45,780 nt of DNA. Origin: Heterostelium multicystogenum (Eukaryota; Evosea; Eumycetozoa; Acytosteliales; Acytosteliaceae). The stretch spans positions 1 through 45,780 of the forward strand of contig RCNN01000213.1 of the NCBI GenBank assembly GCA_003667245.1. The letters run 5' to 3'. Below the pieces are notes generated by a model. It saw only the letters and a program-made list of their open reading frames with translations. It made no database searches and was not told where the DNA came from. Both the position numbers and the translations under genes were made by a program. Each line of letters begins with the position of its first letter. Position 1 is the stretch's first letter. Shown here in pieces: positions 1 through 11,689 of this stretch.

Positions 1-1772
1 AAAACTGATGGCAAAAAAATTAAGTGATTCATTATGGGACGAGTGGTATTGTTAGAATTGTGATTGACTGTCTTGCTCACATCATCATGGTTGAACCATC
101 ATATACTAGGATGTTCTGTTTCCTACATGTAGGAAACAAAAAAAGAACAAAAGGGAACATATTATTATAGTTGATTGATTACTTAGACATTATGATAAAT
201 TAGAATTACAAAGTTGTTGCTATTGTTGTACCAAAAGAAGATAACATCAAACAATAAACGATTTGTTTTAAAACCCTTTCTTCAGTTAATAAACAAAGTA
301 TTAGGAAATCAATCAATCAATAGTATACTATACTATACAATACTACACTAACAATTTAGATGTATACCTCTAAGTATGCTTGATGATGATAATAATGATT
401 TTTAGATAGGATTTGGTTAGTTGATCCAATTCATGAAATGATTGATTTAACTTGTGCAAGTTAACAATGTTGTTTTAAATGAGAAACAATTATCGATCTA
501 ATACAATGAACTGTTATTGAATAAATAGAATCATATCAAAACCAAATAATATTAATCGTACGATGTTTCATTCGTTTTAGGTGATGGAAACGGAAATCAT
601 CAATCATCAATCATCATCATGTTGCTGGATGAGACCAAAATGAATTAATTAATTGATAAGTTTGTATGAAGAGGTACGTACCAACAAATTCTCATAAAAT
701 CTATTCACAACGCTAATCAGCAGTAAGACAAAACGAATTTTAATGATTCATCATTCCAAGATAGTCGAGAGAATATCAATCGATATTGACAAATATGGTA
801 ATCTTTGGAATTGTGTCTCGTTCATTTCATGAGGGAATCCTTACAAATAACGATCATGATTAAACAAAATTGAATGTTCTCACTATCACAATATTGTTAC
901 CTATTGTGATGAATGAGAATGACAGAGTGATATTCTATCTAGCTATGTAAGTAAATCAGTATCTATGTAATAACTAGCTAATGTTTTAATTCAATATAGT
1001 AAGAGAGAGAGACCACATCAAGTTGGGAATCCAAGTAATAAATGGTCGCGGATTTGTCATGATATGTCGATTATAATATTATATGTTAAGGTGAGGATGA
1101 GGTTGTTGTTAGTTTTGACAGGCTTGTGGATGAGGATGTGTGTGATGATGTGAGGTGAATGTGGTGTGTGGTGTGTGGTGTGGTTATAGTCATTAATACA
1201 TGTATTCAGTATGTATGTTTGTTTCCTTCATTATATCTTCAATCACTAACTAACCACTACCACCACCACCCACCACTACTACCATCAGTCTGTCAGCTTT
1301 ATATGACAATTAGATCAAATTCATTTTGAGGAGTTTTGGATGCTTAATAGTTATTTTATCCACTCAATAGCCAAGCGACAGAAACCCACAAAATATGGAC
1401 AACTTTCCAAACCATTTATCTTGTGATATTGGTTCCATTATTTTACCCGATTTTTGTACAACCGAAGATATGCTTATGATCATATTTAAATCAAACCAAT
1501 ATATAATTAAATATTTGTACACTTATCTTTAAACTATAAATAAATGGTTAAAATTCAAAAATCAACAAACAACAATCAACAACTTTAACTCAACCAAACC
1601 AAACCGAACCAAACCAAACCAAACCATTTCAATTAAGAGAATTTGCAACAATTTGTTCTTAATCAAAAAACACAATAAAACAATAAATCAAATTATCAAT
1701 CCATTACAATTAACCAAATCCAATAAAAACTATATATTTATAAATTCCAGAAATCAATTACAACTAACTAAA
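1..1772. other. Intergenic DNA, no gene seen
   Basis: No open reading frame with convincing composition on either strand. It contains a 22-bp perfect palindrome (117-138), GT-rich low-complexity sequence (about 1135-1190) and a CCAAACC-repeated leader (about 1595-1625). A TATAAATA-like box at about 1535-1545 lies some 230 bases upstream of the ATG at 1773 and may be its promoter. Confidence 0.6.
117..138. repeat. 22-bp perfect palindrome
   Basis: The bases from 117 (TGTTTCCTACA) to 138 (TGTAGGAAACA) are fully self-complementary with no spacer. A further GTTC at 113-116 is matched by GAAC near 147-150, beyond an A-run. It sits in gene-free DNA. It could be a binding site for a dimeric protein or a cruciform; no function is shown. 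Confidence 0.85.
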
Positions 1773-2019
1773 ATGCACAAATTAGATATATTCTTATTTA
1801 TATCTTTTATCATCCTATTAATATGCCAATGCAATAACTACTATATTGTATATAATGCTCCAATGGAAAATGAAATCAATTTCCTTCACTATCATAATCA
1901 TTGCTCCATTACCTCTGAATATCTTTATTCGAAACTATCCTACAATATGTAACATTATTAAATGCCAGGAGTCTGTTTATTATACGAATAATATCCAAAC
2001 AACATGCCATCATCTATAA
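1773..2019 (+). CDS. Possible small secreted Cys-containing protein
   Basis: The ATG at 1773 has the AAAATG context common in dictyostelids and opens with a hydrophobic segment (LDIFLFISFIILLICQC) that looks like a signal peptide. The first frame stops at 1952 after about 59 residues. From about 1930 the +1 frame continues with cysteine-bearing sequence (TICNIIKCQESVYYTNN) and stops at 2019, so the gene may be broken by one base, as others here are. I do not recognise a family. The in-frame sequence upstream of 1773 is low-complexity leader and I left it out. Confidence 0.4.
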
Positions 2020-2220
2020 ATCCCAATTGAAATAATCCTGCCATAGAAGTCCGAAATTTGTAACTAGATAGCCGAGAAATTTGAGAGAGAAAGAGTGTAT
2101 CTTTTGTCTTAATCAATTAAATTAATACTAAATGTTCTTATAGAAACTCCTAAAAATTAAACGATAAATAAACTAGCTTATATATATTCTAGAGTACTCT
2201 TTGTTTCCAAATATGTTGAT

Positions 2221-3860
2221 TTATTTTATATATTCAAATTCAAGTAATTGATAATTGTTGGAATTAATAATTCCTCCAAGTATTTGACGTTGTTCAGATA
2301 TACATATAAATAGGTTGTTGCTAGGAGATAGTCTTCTATACTCGAAACTTGTCTTGTACAGTATTATTCTTGTTATTGAAAGGGGAAGGGTGTGGAGTGG
2401 ATTTTTCAAGAGAAAAGTTACTGTTACTTTTATAGTTTTCAAAGTTAATGGTAGCACACCTTGAATACTGTTTGTAAAGTTGTCGAAGTCAATTGATTCA
2501 ATGCCATCTGGTATCATTCCTTTTGGTATTTCTGATTCGTCAGGATAAGCTAAATTAAAAACCAAATTCTTGACTGAAGTTGGAATCTTCACTTCAAAAG
2601 ATGGTAATTTAAATTGCTCAATACTGTTAGATGTGATAGTAAACTTGTCATTTAAAACATTCTTCGGTGGATTAAAATATTTGAGATTGGGAGGTAACTT
2701 TCCTATCTTGGACATTGGATTTATCTTTGTATTACCGAGGTCTAGTTCCTCCAAGAAATTCCAATCGAAGAACATGTCCGTTTCAAACAAGATTAAAACC
2801 TCACGAGATGATATCAATCTCAGGGTTCTAATTCCAGTTGGAAATAGATTTTTTCTTAGTAATAATTTTGAAATTTTAGCGATGATAACCAGGACTTCAA
2901 CAGATTGGGGAATATCTCCTTGTTCAAGAGAGTCGTTATCACATAATCTTATGTCCATCATCTTTAAGTTAGGGACATCAGATTTGATATATCTCCAAGC
3001 CTTGAGGTTTGTTTCAATTGATCGAAGAGAAAGTGGAATTTGAGGTGGAGTCTGATACCCTTCACTGCCACCAGTAGTCAAATGTAAAAGATTTGGTGGA
3101 AATGATTTTGATTGCTTGCAGTTGATAGAAACTAGAGTTTTGAGTGAAGTATACATCCCAAAGTCAATACTAATTTCGGTATCTTGATTTGATTCTATCT
3201 CCAATACCTCTATCGAAAGAGGAACAAATGGCAAATGACATAAATAATGGACATCTCTGTAATATTAGATGGGAATAGCCCATTGAATTCTATATCCACA
3301 TTTTCATTTAAATCTAAACAGGTCACATTAGAGAGATTGACTTTACTATGAAAAGTTGTATCCAATTCTAATCTTGGACCACCACCAAAGAATATGATTT
3401 TTGTACAGTATTTCGATATAATTAGCTCTTCCCAACTTCCATTGACTATTATGAAAACAAGATAGAATACACAAACGATTATTAGTGAGGATATAACTTC
3501 ATTGATTGCTACTAGAATGCTTACATGAAAAAATATTAAGATCTCTAAATATTTTAAAATATTTAGTATCATTGATTACCATCAAGATGGTTTCTCTCTC
3601 AGGGTTTCTATCTATGACTTTTGGAATTGATCCCTATAGGAATTCAAATAGCACTTTAAAATCTTTTGTACAGCATTACATAGATCGAAATTGGTATTCA
3701 AAAAGTTTAGATATTTATCTCTGTCAAAGAACCACCTCCTGCATACCAAACTAAAGCATATTCTATCTATAATTTCCGGTATTTCACCAACTATCTTTGA
3801 TAAAATGAGATGTGATAAATTAACAAATACATGATTATCGTTATTATTATTTATTTGCAT
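2221..3860 (-). CDS. F-box / FNIP-type leucine-rich repeat protein
   Basis: The N-terminus (from 3860) has an F-box-like helical segment (NLSHLILSKIVGEI then CFSLVCRRWFFDRDKY), as in the large dictyostelid F-box/FNIP families. The rest is an irregular leucine-rich solenoid with recurring P-x-S-[IL]-x-x-L units (for example PFVPLSIEVLEI, IPQSVEVLVI, LPPNLKYF). Such proteins are thought to be SCF substrate receptors. An intron at 3446-3524 (GTAAGC...ATAG) joins IFS to NGSWEELI in phase. Two frame breaks remain: at 3619-3622 (T4 on the plus strand, one base short) and at 3233-3235 (AAA, one base short). Bridging them gives one protein of about 515 residues. Assignment to the F-box/FNIP class is by pattern; the exact family member is unknown. 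Confidence 0.72.
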
Positions 3861-4084
3861 ATCTTGCTCATATGATCAAAGTGATCCAAAAGATGGTGAT
3901 CAGTGTACCACTTTTAAAAAAAAAAAGAGGGTCTTTGGAAAAAATAAAAACGACAAAATTTTGAAATGTTTCCTATTTATTTCCAGCTAGATCAAATTTT
4001 GTATCCAAATCTAGTATTTGTACATTTCGAAATCAAATCAAGAAACATGAATATTCATATTTAATCTATGAATTGTCTCTTAGA

Positions 4085-6506
4085 TTATTTATTGTTAATT
4101 TTGGATCTCAATCTCTCTTTCCAGGCTTTGCTCATTGTTTTGAAACTTCCATATTTTTTGAAGGAGTAATATACCAAGGCAGCTAGACATCCTAAAAATA
4201 CTGCCGACACGATCGCCACCACAGTTATGATCATGATCAACTTGTTGCTGAAAGTCTTTTGCTCGGACTGTGATGAGTGTGGAGCTGGGTCGGATCTAAG
4301 TAGGAGTGCAAATGATGTGAAATGATTGGTCGATCCCATGACCATTTCGGTATCCTCATCGAAATAAAGCTGATCTCTGGAAGTATCGTTTGAATGTACG
4401 CACACCCATTGATTCAATGTAACATTGATGAATCCAAGACAGTAACTTTCGAGAATGTCGTGATACGATATCTCCACTGACTCCTGCAATCTGTCACCTA
4501 CAATCATTTCCGACAACAATGTCATATTTGCTTTAAACTTGATAGATACATAGAAATCGAATTTGGTGTCGGTTTGTGCTTCTTCCTTTGCTGTATGAGA
4601 GAACGTGATGTTTAGAACAGGACTGAATATAGAGTTATCGAAATTGTAATAAGAGTTGTTAAAAGCAACTTGTCTTATGTAGGAGTCACTGACTGGCTTG
4701 ACGCTCAGTACTGTGAAGTTGGACAGCTTCATGTCAGGGATGAATACATCGATTTGTCCTATTTGCGATCCACCTATGTCAACTACACTGATATTTGTTG
4801 GTTTACCAATTTTCGACTGTGACCTCAGTTGCTAAAGGTTTGTTGAATACTGGAATCAGAATATCTTGGCGAATGTAGGATTTAGCTTGATTTAAGAAGT
4901 CACATGCTGTTTTGTTAGACTCACAGTTTCCATCCATACATTGGAAGGGTAGACTGAGCGAACATCCATTGAAGTCAGGACAGGGTGGACATGATACACC
5001 GTCAGGGCATGAAAACAAGCACATAGGATTCTTGTAGTCGCTACAGAACTCTGAACTTAGTTTACAGCTGCCATCAGGACATCTGTGACTGATTGGGAAT
5101 TTGCATGCAGGGAGCGTTGGACATGTATGGACATCTTTCACCGGAACTCCATTCCAAACAACAATCTTCATACTGACATCTAGGTGAAAGTGCTTTGCAA
5201 TCCGAAGGACTATCTTGGCACACCCCATTGTAACACTTGAATGGCTTGTCAGGGCCACACGATATTGTTTTATTCACTTCACAGGCGTCGACCAAGCTAG
5301 CACACCTATTATCGTGGCATCTCACAGGCTTGGAAGGGATGCACATACATTGGCAAGTAACCAATTCAAGCATTTCATCACCTCCACAAGTCTTATTACA
5401 AACACAGAAGCCAGAGAGTGGATTTAAACTATATCCACTTTGACAAACAAAGTTGGTGCATGATGGCCCACTCCAGTTTTCTTTACAAATACATATACTG
5501 TCACTTCCATTGATACTAATCACACCCATTCAAACACTGTTGATGGGTTTCCCATATTTTAAGAGGTTCCAAACTCGATTTGGCACAACCACTCAAATCG
5601 GGAAGACCATTTTGTATTCTATCAATTGGTTTATCAAGCAATCCATGACACGTATAAAGATAAAGATCATTTGATTTTCCAAGGTCGATAATGTCCGGAA
5701 GCACCTTTTTGAGTGGAGTACAAAGCTGATTTAAATTCTTTCTAAACTCCAATGGATCGGTCGAAAATGTAATGTTTGGAAAATAGGTTCCCAGCATCGC
5801 ATAGGAAGTCAAGTTATTAACAATATTCAAGCAGCTTTGATACTGGATATATCGGTAATTTGTAATATCCACCAGGGTTTTAGTAAATTCCAGTTTTAAA
5901 GCTGTATTTCCACAGACACTTGAAGCGTCAAGATTTTCATCTAAACTTATTTTGGTTGCGAAGCCATCAAACATTTGACACTATTCCAAGAACAAACAAT
6001 TAACTACACTATCCTTTTGATTAGAATAATATTATTATTCAGTATGTACTTACTTTATAAAGATATAAATTTTGCTTAACTTTTTTACATATATGGTTTA
6101 CAGGATCGTAGAAATATTTTGATTGGCAACCTTCGAATCTATAGCCAAGAGTGCCCGATATCGGTTTTTCAGAATAGGAGACACTTGATTTATTGACCAG
6201 AGTGGTTGCTGTTGATGTTGTTACATTGGCATACACTACAATAGGTAGGTTGGTATATTCCAAATAGGTAGAGTTGACAAACTCACACGATACATGATTA
6301 TCACTAAAATTAAATATATTTTCACAAGGTTGTTTATTTTCGCCAATCTCAATCCTAATCACTGGAGTTATACCAGTTCCAAACACCTGTATATATCCAT
6401 ATGATTGAAAGGCATTCGTTATTTGAGAATTACAATTATTTACTGATAATAAAATGATAAATATATATATTATTAATTTTCTAATTTTATTTATAACCAT
6501 CATCAC
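4085..6506 (-). CDS. EGF-type single-pass cell-surface protein with GPS-like motif
   Basis: A signal peptide (IYIFIILLSVNNCNSQ) begins the protein. An intron at 5981-6053 (GTAAGT...ATAG) joins in phase to a cysteine-spaced ectodomain. EGF-like modules follow (for example CICKENWSGPSC, CQCMCIPSKPVRC, and a Cys-rich stretch with repeated CPDG units). A conserved N-glycosylation-rich domain then ends in STNHFTSFALLL, which resembles the end of a GAIN/GPS domain. Next come one membrane helix (MIITVVAIVSAVFLGCLAAL) and a basic tail of about 25 residues. The order matches dictyostelid EGF/TIG surface proteins such as the ComC and TgrC-like groups, which act in cell-cell recognition. The frame breaks near 5520, 5145 and 4800, so the outer limits are firmer than the internal sequence. 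The AAA+ gene is divergent, 1 kb away. Confidence 0.75.
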
Positions 6507-7524
6507 TATTTTTTATTTCTTCCTATTATTAACTATTCTATCTATCTAAATATCTATCTATATTTATTATTATTAATTATTATTATTTTTAATTTAATTC
6601 AATCGACCAATATCTATTTAAAAGTTTATTATTTATTTATTAATACTAATTGTACAATTAAATATATATTTCTATCTTTATATTTTATCCAATTTAATTA
6701 ATTATTTATCTATTTTCTAGACTTCTAGACATTTGGTATTATTTATAAATCTATTTTAGCAGTGACACAATATTGATTGACAAAAACTATTATGATTGAG
6801 TTTTAAAAACTAACAAATTTTGTGATTTTATGAATATAGATGCTACATGTGTAATATATATATATTTGTTTATTTGTTAATTTAATTAAAAATAACTAAA
6901 CAATCGATATATTTTACAAATCTGCAAACCATCATGATTTTTTTATTTAAATGATTGTAGTCTAATTGTTTTCAAACTATTAGTTACCACTATAACAAAT
7001 AACACTACCTCTACCACTACCACCACCACACCAATATCATCTACCCATCCATCCACCACCTAAACCAAAATGACATAACTTAATAAAGAAATGTTAAAAC
7101 ACACTACTATATTAATATTAAGGTTACAATTGCTTGATGAGTAGTTACGTCTGTATTCAATGATTATTGTTTCTATAATATATATTATGTGATGAGAATG
7201 AGATTCACCAAACTAACAAACATACACAAAACCATCATGTCGAAAATAATCTATTGATACACTAAATTAACTGCTAACAACATCACTAAAATTAAAATAG
7301 ATATAGATATATATCCTCTAAGGTCACTTTAAAGTAATCCTATCACTATAGATGATTGATTGAATGATTAGTTGGTTCACTGCAATGATTTTTTGGGAAT
7401 ATACCAGATGATAAAGTTCATCTACACACAGTTTTTGAAAACACTCTACGATTTTTATTAAAAATTCAATTAAAAATAAATTAAATTAGGAACATATCTA
7501 ATTATATATTATTTCTATCTATCT
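6507..7524. promoter_or_regulatory. Divergent intergenic region
   Basis: AT-rich spacer between the EGF-protein gene (-) and the AAA+ gene (+), so it should hold both promoters. It has many A/T runs and a CACTAC-type stretch at about 7000-7050. I see no RNA gene or defined element. Confidence 0.5.
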
Positions 7525-8777
7525 ATGATACTTAATCAAAATAAATTGATATTAATAATACCATTGCTATTATATATAATACAGATCTGTTCTGCATTGA
7601 AGTTAGAGTTGAACCAGACTATATGTAAACAATATGATACTAAACCATTTGATACCCATTTCACAAGCTTCTATTGCTATCTACGCGAGGAACGCTTGAA
7701 ATACTTTGACATTCTGACCCAATCCTACAAGGTGCAGGACTATGCAATCGATACCATTCGAAAGGCACTCATCCGAAAGATTGCCAAACCTACAGACCCC
7801 GTTGTAATCATGTCGACGGGCGACCACGGTCTTGGAAAGACTATGTCTGCGCGTCTGATGTCAAAGGCAATGTTTGTTTCATCACGTAACGAATTTGAGG
7901 GCGATGGACTCCTACTTGTCCACGGTGAAAACTTCAAACGAATCAAGGCAGCGACGACCAGGGCATTACAAATGCGAGGAAAGAACTGTCGGACGCTATA
8001 GTGAAGCATCTCACCAGGTGTCCAGATGCGTTAATTCTCATCGACGAGATACAAAAGATACATCCACAGGTTCTGAGTGCTCTCGAACCATTCTTTGAGG
8101 GTCTACCCAGAGGCAATCTAGTAACGAACCGCGCAATCTATATTTTAACATCTGACTTTGAGAAGGAAGGTGTAACAAGTCAAAGGTCATATAAAGAAAT
8201 CATTGAAATGGTAAACACGTATGTTCACTTAGTTGTTGTTGCAGGTAATGCCAGGCATTCATTGAACTAACTTTCTGTCTGAAGCTTCTCAAAGACAATC
8301 TATAGAGGCACGAAGATCATGAACTTGGTCACAGATATCGCCCCTTTTAAATCAATGAGTAGATCAGAGGTCGAAGCAGCTCTGCTGTCTAAGCTGAAAG
8401 AGTCGTTTTGCAAAGATCTGCATCCTATCGGACTGAAGAACATGATTCTGCAAGACACCAAGGCAATACAATCGCTGCTGGCCGACATGATGGACAGACT
8501 CTACATCAACGAAAACTACCGTGGTATCGAAAAGGTAGTCAAAACATTTATTATCAACGACATACAACAGCACTTGGTCTCAAACTCCGACCAATATCTC
8601 AACAGCATCGTCACCCAAAACAACTGGCTCAATCGCAAATGGCACGAAACATACTGTTCTGCAACAATCAAATTGAAATCACCAACACAACTCTCGATTG
8701 ACTTTGACGACACCATCGAGCCTCACCAAGGCAATATCTTTTCATTTATAGGTGCAAAATATTCAAAGAAAAAATAA
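7525..8777 (+). CDS. ER-targeted Torsin/Clp-like AAA+ ATPase
   Basis: The ATG at 7525 starts a signal peptide (LILIIPLLLYIIQICSA), so the protein should enter the secretory pathway. One AAA+ module follows: Walker A STGDHGLGKT, Walker B ALILIDEI and a sensor-1-like region YILTSDF, then a C-terminal helical lid. Torsins share the signal peptide, single module and layout, but their Walker A usually ends in GKN. This one ends in GKT, as in Clp/HSP100 proteins. A GIEK stands where Clp has GAR and torsins have GCK. An intron at 8219-8284 (GTATGT...GAAG) joins in phase. One base appears to be missing at about 7950-7960; the downstream frame then reads ITNARKELSDAIVKHL into the Walker B segment. Predicted role: ATP-driven protein remodelling in the ER or nuclear envelope lumen. 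Length is about 400 residues. Confidence 0.72.
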
Positions 8778-8874
8778 TTGTAACACATATAAACAATAAA
8801 CTATATATATATAGTTTCTGTACAAAATGTATAAATATTTTATTGTTATGTTATTTATGTATTTGGGAAATCAA

Positions 8875-9286
8875 TTAATTGATTTTGATGTCGATACCCT
8901 CAGCCTTCTTTGGTGCTATTTTTTGGAATTTTAACCTCTAACAAACCATCTTTCAATTGTGCAGTGATCTTATCGGAAATAGCTGTTGGGAATGCAAACT
9001 CTCTTGTAAATGTTCCACACCATCTCTCAATGTAGTGTGCGTCGACACCCTTGAGACAATCTCTTGAACCAGTGATCTTTATATTGCCATTATCATAGGT
9101 AACATTCAAGTTTTCTTTTTTTACACCTGAAACATCTATTGTTGATGAAAAAATAGTTTTAGCCTATCTGATTTATATCTTATATTGATAGCTTGTTTTG
9201 TAGCAAATCTACTTACCACCAATCAAAATGTATTCATCTTTAGTTTGAACTTGATCGAAAACAAATTCTGAATGGGAGAAGCTCAT
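8875..9286 (-). CDS. Small heat shock protein (alpha-crystallin/Hsp20)
   Basis: Exon 1 (9286-9217) encodes MSFSHSEFVFDQVQTKDEY, and an intron at 9127-9216 (GTAAGT...TTCAG) joins in phase to GVKKENLNVTYDNGNIKITG. The core is an alpha-crystallin domain, including RWCGTFTREFAFP and the C-terminal strand DGLLEVKIPK. sHSPs are ATP-independent holdases. At about 110 residues it is short for the family, with almost no N-terminal arm. At 8919-8924 there is a run of six T. The direct frame stops at 8900 after KNSTKEG, while with one base fewer it would run on to 8875 through a KKAEGIDIKIN tail, which looks more natural. It converges with the AAA+ gene, about 100 bases apart. Confidence 0.85.
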
Positions 9287-10003
9287 TAAAAAAGTTATTC
9301 AAACTATCCATTGTATCTACTTATTATTACTTATGTTGTTTATATTTAATTACTTATGTTGTTTATATTTAATTACTTCGGGTGTATAATGATTTTGGCT
9401 TATTGCAATCGTTTCAATAAAATTCAAGAATGAATCCAACTAACGAGTTCGTGCTTTAAAATTAAACATGTCATGTCCAAAGTTGGATGACATATTTCTT
9501 GAGTCATAAAGATAAAAAAAACAATGAAATGATCCTTTTTTTGAATAATTGCCAAAATCCACTTGAATTTTCAAATTTCTTATTTTTTTTAATAATTTTA
9601 TTTTTGTTTTGGAAATCTTCACACAAACCATTTTTTTAAAACTATTTAAACAAGTGCACTTGTTTTTAGATTAGTAAGCTTTCTAATCTGTATCTGTGTC
9701 TATCTATTACTACTTAAGTAATTAGTTATAATACATCAAAATTAGCCTCCAACCTACTACTTTTAGAATTAGTAGTAATTGTATAGCAATTAGAATAGAG
9801 GGTTGCTATTAAGTAATAATTAAAACCAATTGGTCTAAATATAATTAATAAAGGTCTTATGCTTTTTTTGTCTTGTTTTGTGTTTTTCTTTATCTTTTGG
9901 TTAAATTTCTTATACTACTATTATAAATAAATAAAATATAATAAAATAATAAAATATAATAATTTGTATCTGTTTTTTTTGTTATTTGCTTGTAAATTAT
10001 AAA
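9287..10003. promoter_or_regulatory. Divergent promoter region, sHSP / TFIIB
   Basis: Spacer between the small heat shock gene (-) and TFIIB (+). It contains a perfect 23-bp tandem duplication at 9329-9374 and a single TTCaaGAA at 9423-9430, which could be half of a heat shock element. The rest is A/T-rich with T-runs just upstream of TFIIB, as in dictyostelid promoters. No other element can be supported. Confidence 0.5.
9329..9374. repeat. 23-bp perfect tandem repeat, two copies
   Basis: Copies at 9329-9351 and 9352-9374 are identical (each begins ACTTATGTTGTTTATATTTA), and the start of a third copy (ACTT) follows. It lies about 45-90 bases upstream of the sHSP start codon. It may be a promoter element or a chance duplication. 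Confidence 0.9.
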
Positions 10004-10996
10004 ATGGTTAATACTGCTTTACTTACATCATTACCATCCACTTTTGAACATCTACACACTGAAGTTTCATTGTATTTTTGTGATAATTGTCGATCTGATC
10101 CACCAGACATTGTCGAAGATTTTGCTCATGGGGACTTGATATGTAGAGATTGTGGTTATGTGGTAAACGACAGAATCATTGATGAAGGTGCGGATTTCCG
10201 TAACTTTATGGATTCACTCGATGACAACAGTCGAGTCGGAAACTCAAGCAATCCTCTGTTAAGAGTGGAAAGCCTCACCACAACCATATCAACCCAATCC
10301 TCGTCAAATACATCATCAAGCGGCAGTCTGGCTCACCAGCAAGCAAAAATTGCTACTGCGCAAGAAAACAAGAATTTACTTGCTGGTTTTGCCGAGATCG
10401 AAAGAATAGCCGAGCAGTTTGGAATGCCTCCAACCGTTTCAATGCGGGCCTCTGAGCTTTTCAGACTCATTGATGACCAACTTACAACCAATAAAGGTCG
10501 AAGTCCTAATGGATATATTGCGTCAGCATTTTACTATGCTTGTAGACAACTTGGAATGACAAGAACAATCAATGAAATTACGAATGTGATAAGAGTCACC
10601 AAAAAGACATGTCTAGATGTATCAAGATAATGAAATCCAGATTGCCATCTGATCAGATGTCAACCAAAATCACTTACCTCTGATGATTTTATTGAAAGAT
10701 ATTGCAACAATCTTGGTCTTCAGAGAGATATCGTGGTAAGCTCCTCCTTTATCACAAAGAAACTTGCGGAGCTTCAGGTCATGGATGGAAAAAATCCACT
10801 ATCGACCGCCGCTGCCAGTATATATTTTTCATCCAAACTCTTTGGAAAGAAGATCACACTCAAAATGATTTCCGACATCACTGGCATCACAGTGGTGACA
10901 ATATCAAACAACTACAGAGAGATGATTAAATTTAAGCAATCTTTACTGGCCCCTAGTTGTGGACACCTTCAAAACAAATTGGATTTATTAACTTAA
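10004..10996 (+). CDS. Transcription initiation factor IIB (TFIIB)
   Basis: The zinc ribbon is present (FCDNCRSDPP ... LICRDCGYVV), followed by the B-reader/linker (GADFRNFMDS, SRVGNSSNPLL). Two cyclin repeats follow: the first around IERIAEQFGMPPTVS to GYIASAFYYACRQLGM, the second around FITKKLAELQVMDGKNPLS to ITGITVVTISNNY. TFIIB recruits RNA polymerase II to TBP-bound promoters. The ATG at 10004 (AAAATGG) is chosen because upstream in-frame sequence has no ATG. The frame breaks at 10601-10605 (A5, one base short; the next frame reads SRCIKIMKSRL) and again near 10670 (one extra or two missing). Across the breaks it covers about 330 residues, the usual length. It converges on APRT, 88 bases apart. 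Confidence 0.92.
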
Positions 10997-11084
10997 AATC
11001 TAAATAAAGGGTCCGCCACATTATTATTTATTAAAAACAGAAGGATTTGATTTATTTATTTGAACAATTGTTTCATGAGAGGCC

Positions 11085-11689
11085 CTAGATCTCATGAATT
11101 ACATCTATAGAAACATCATTGTATTTTTCATAGATATTCTCTTTACCCTTGAGACACTTTATAGAGGAGATGAGGGAAGTGGAAATCTTGGCGTTGGTGA
11201 TGTCATTTACTTTGAGTAGTTTTCTGACAAGCTCGATCGAGGCACACAAGGTTCCACCAGTTGCCAGAATATCGTCAACTATCAGTACATGGAAATTTTT
11301 TTGGCGCTCTTGACGGCTGGAGAAAGATGTCTGAAGAGGTCTTCTTGGATTTCAAACTCGTCCTTTCCGTATTCCTTAGTGTATGTTTCTGAGAGTGTCT
11401 TACCTGGGAGCTTTCCTTTCTTACGCATCATCATCATTGGAACTCTAAGACGCTGTGATATGGCGGTGGCTAAAATGAATCCACGTGCCTCTAGACCAAC
11501 GACCAGATGTACATCTTGGAATCTATATTGCCAGTAGTTTAAGAGTGCATCAAAGTCTTCATATGAGAGGAACAAAGGTGAAATATCGAGGAAGGAAACT
11601 CCTTTAATAGGCCAATCTGGATAGGTTACAGATCTCTTAATAACTGCTTTTTTGGCAGTACTTTGATGCTTTTCATATCCATCCATCAT
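11085..11689 (-). CDS. aprt: Adenine phosphoribosyltransferase
   Basis: Purine salvage enzyme making AMP from adenine and PRPP. Visible family features are YPDWPIKGVSFLDISPL near the N-terminus, VVGLEARGFILA, the flexible-loop region KLPGKTLSETYTKEYGKDEF, and the PRPP-binding loop VLIVDDILATGGT. The first frame ends at 11282, just before the PRPP loop. The loop and the rest of the C-terminus follow in another frame and stop at 11085 (DVIHEI). The break is at a run of seven T on the plus strand (11296-11302), where one extra base would restore the frame. Length across the break is about 201 residues, normal for the family. Two ATGs are adjacent at the start. Confidence 0.92.

Noticed and set aside
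2570..3043. Plus-strand 157-residue ORF.
   Set aside because: Antisense shadow of the F-box/FNIP repeat gene; no family features.
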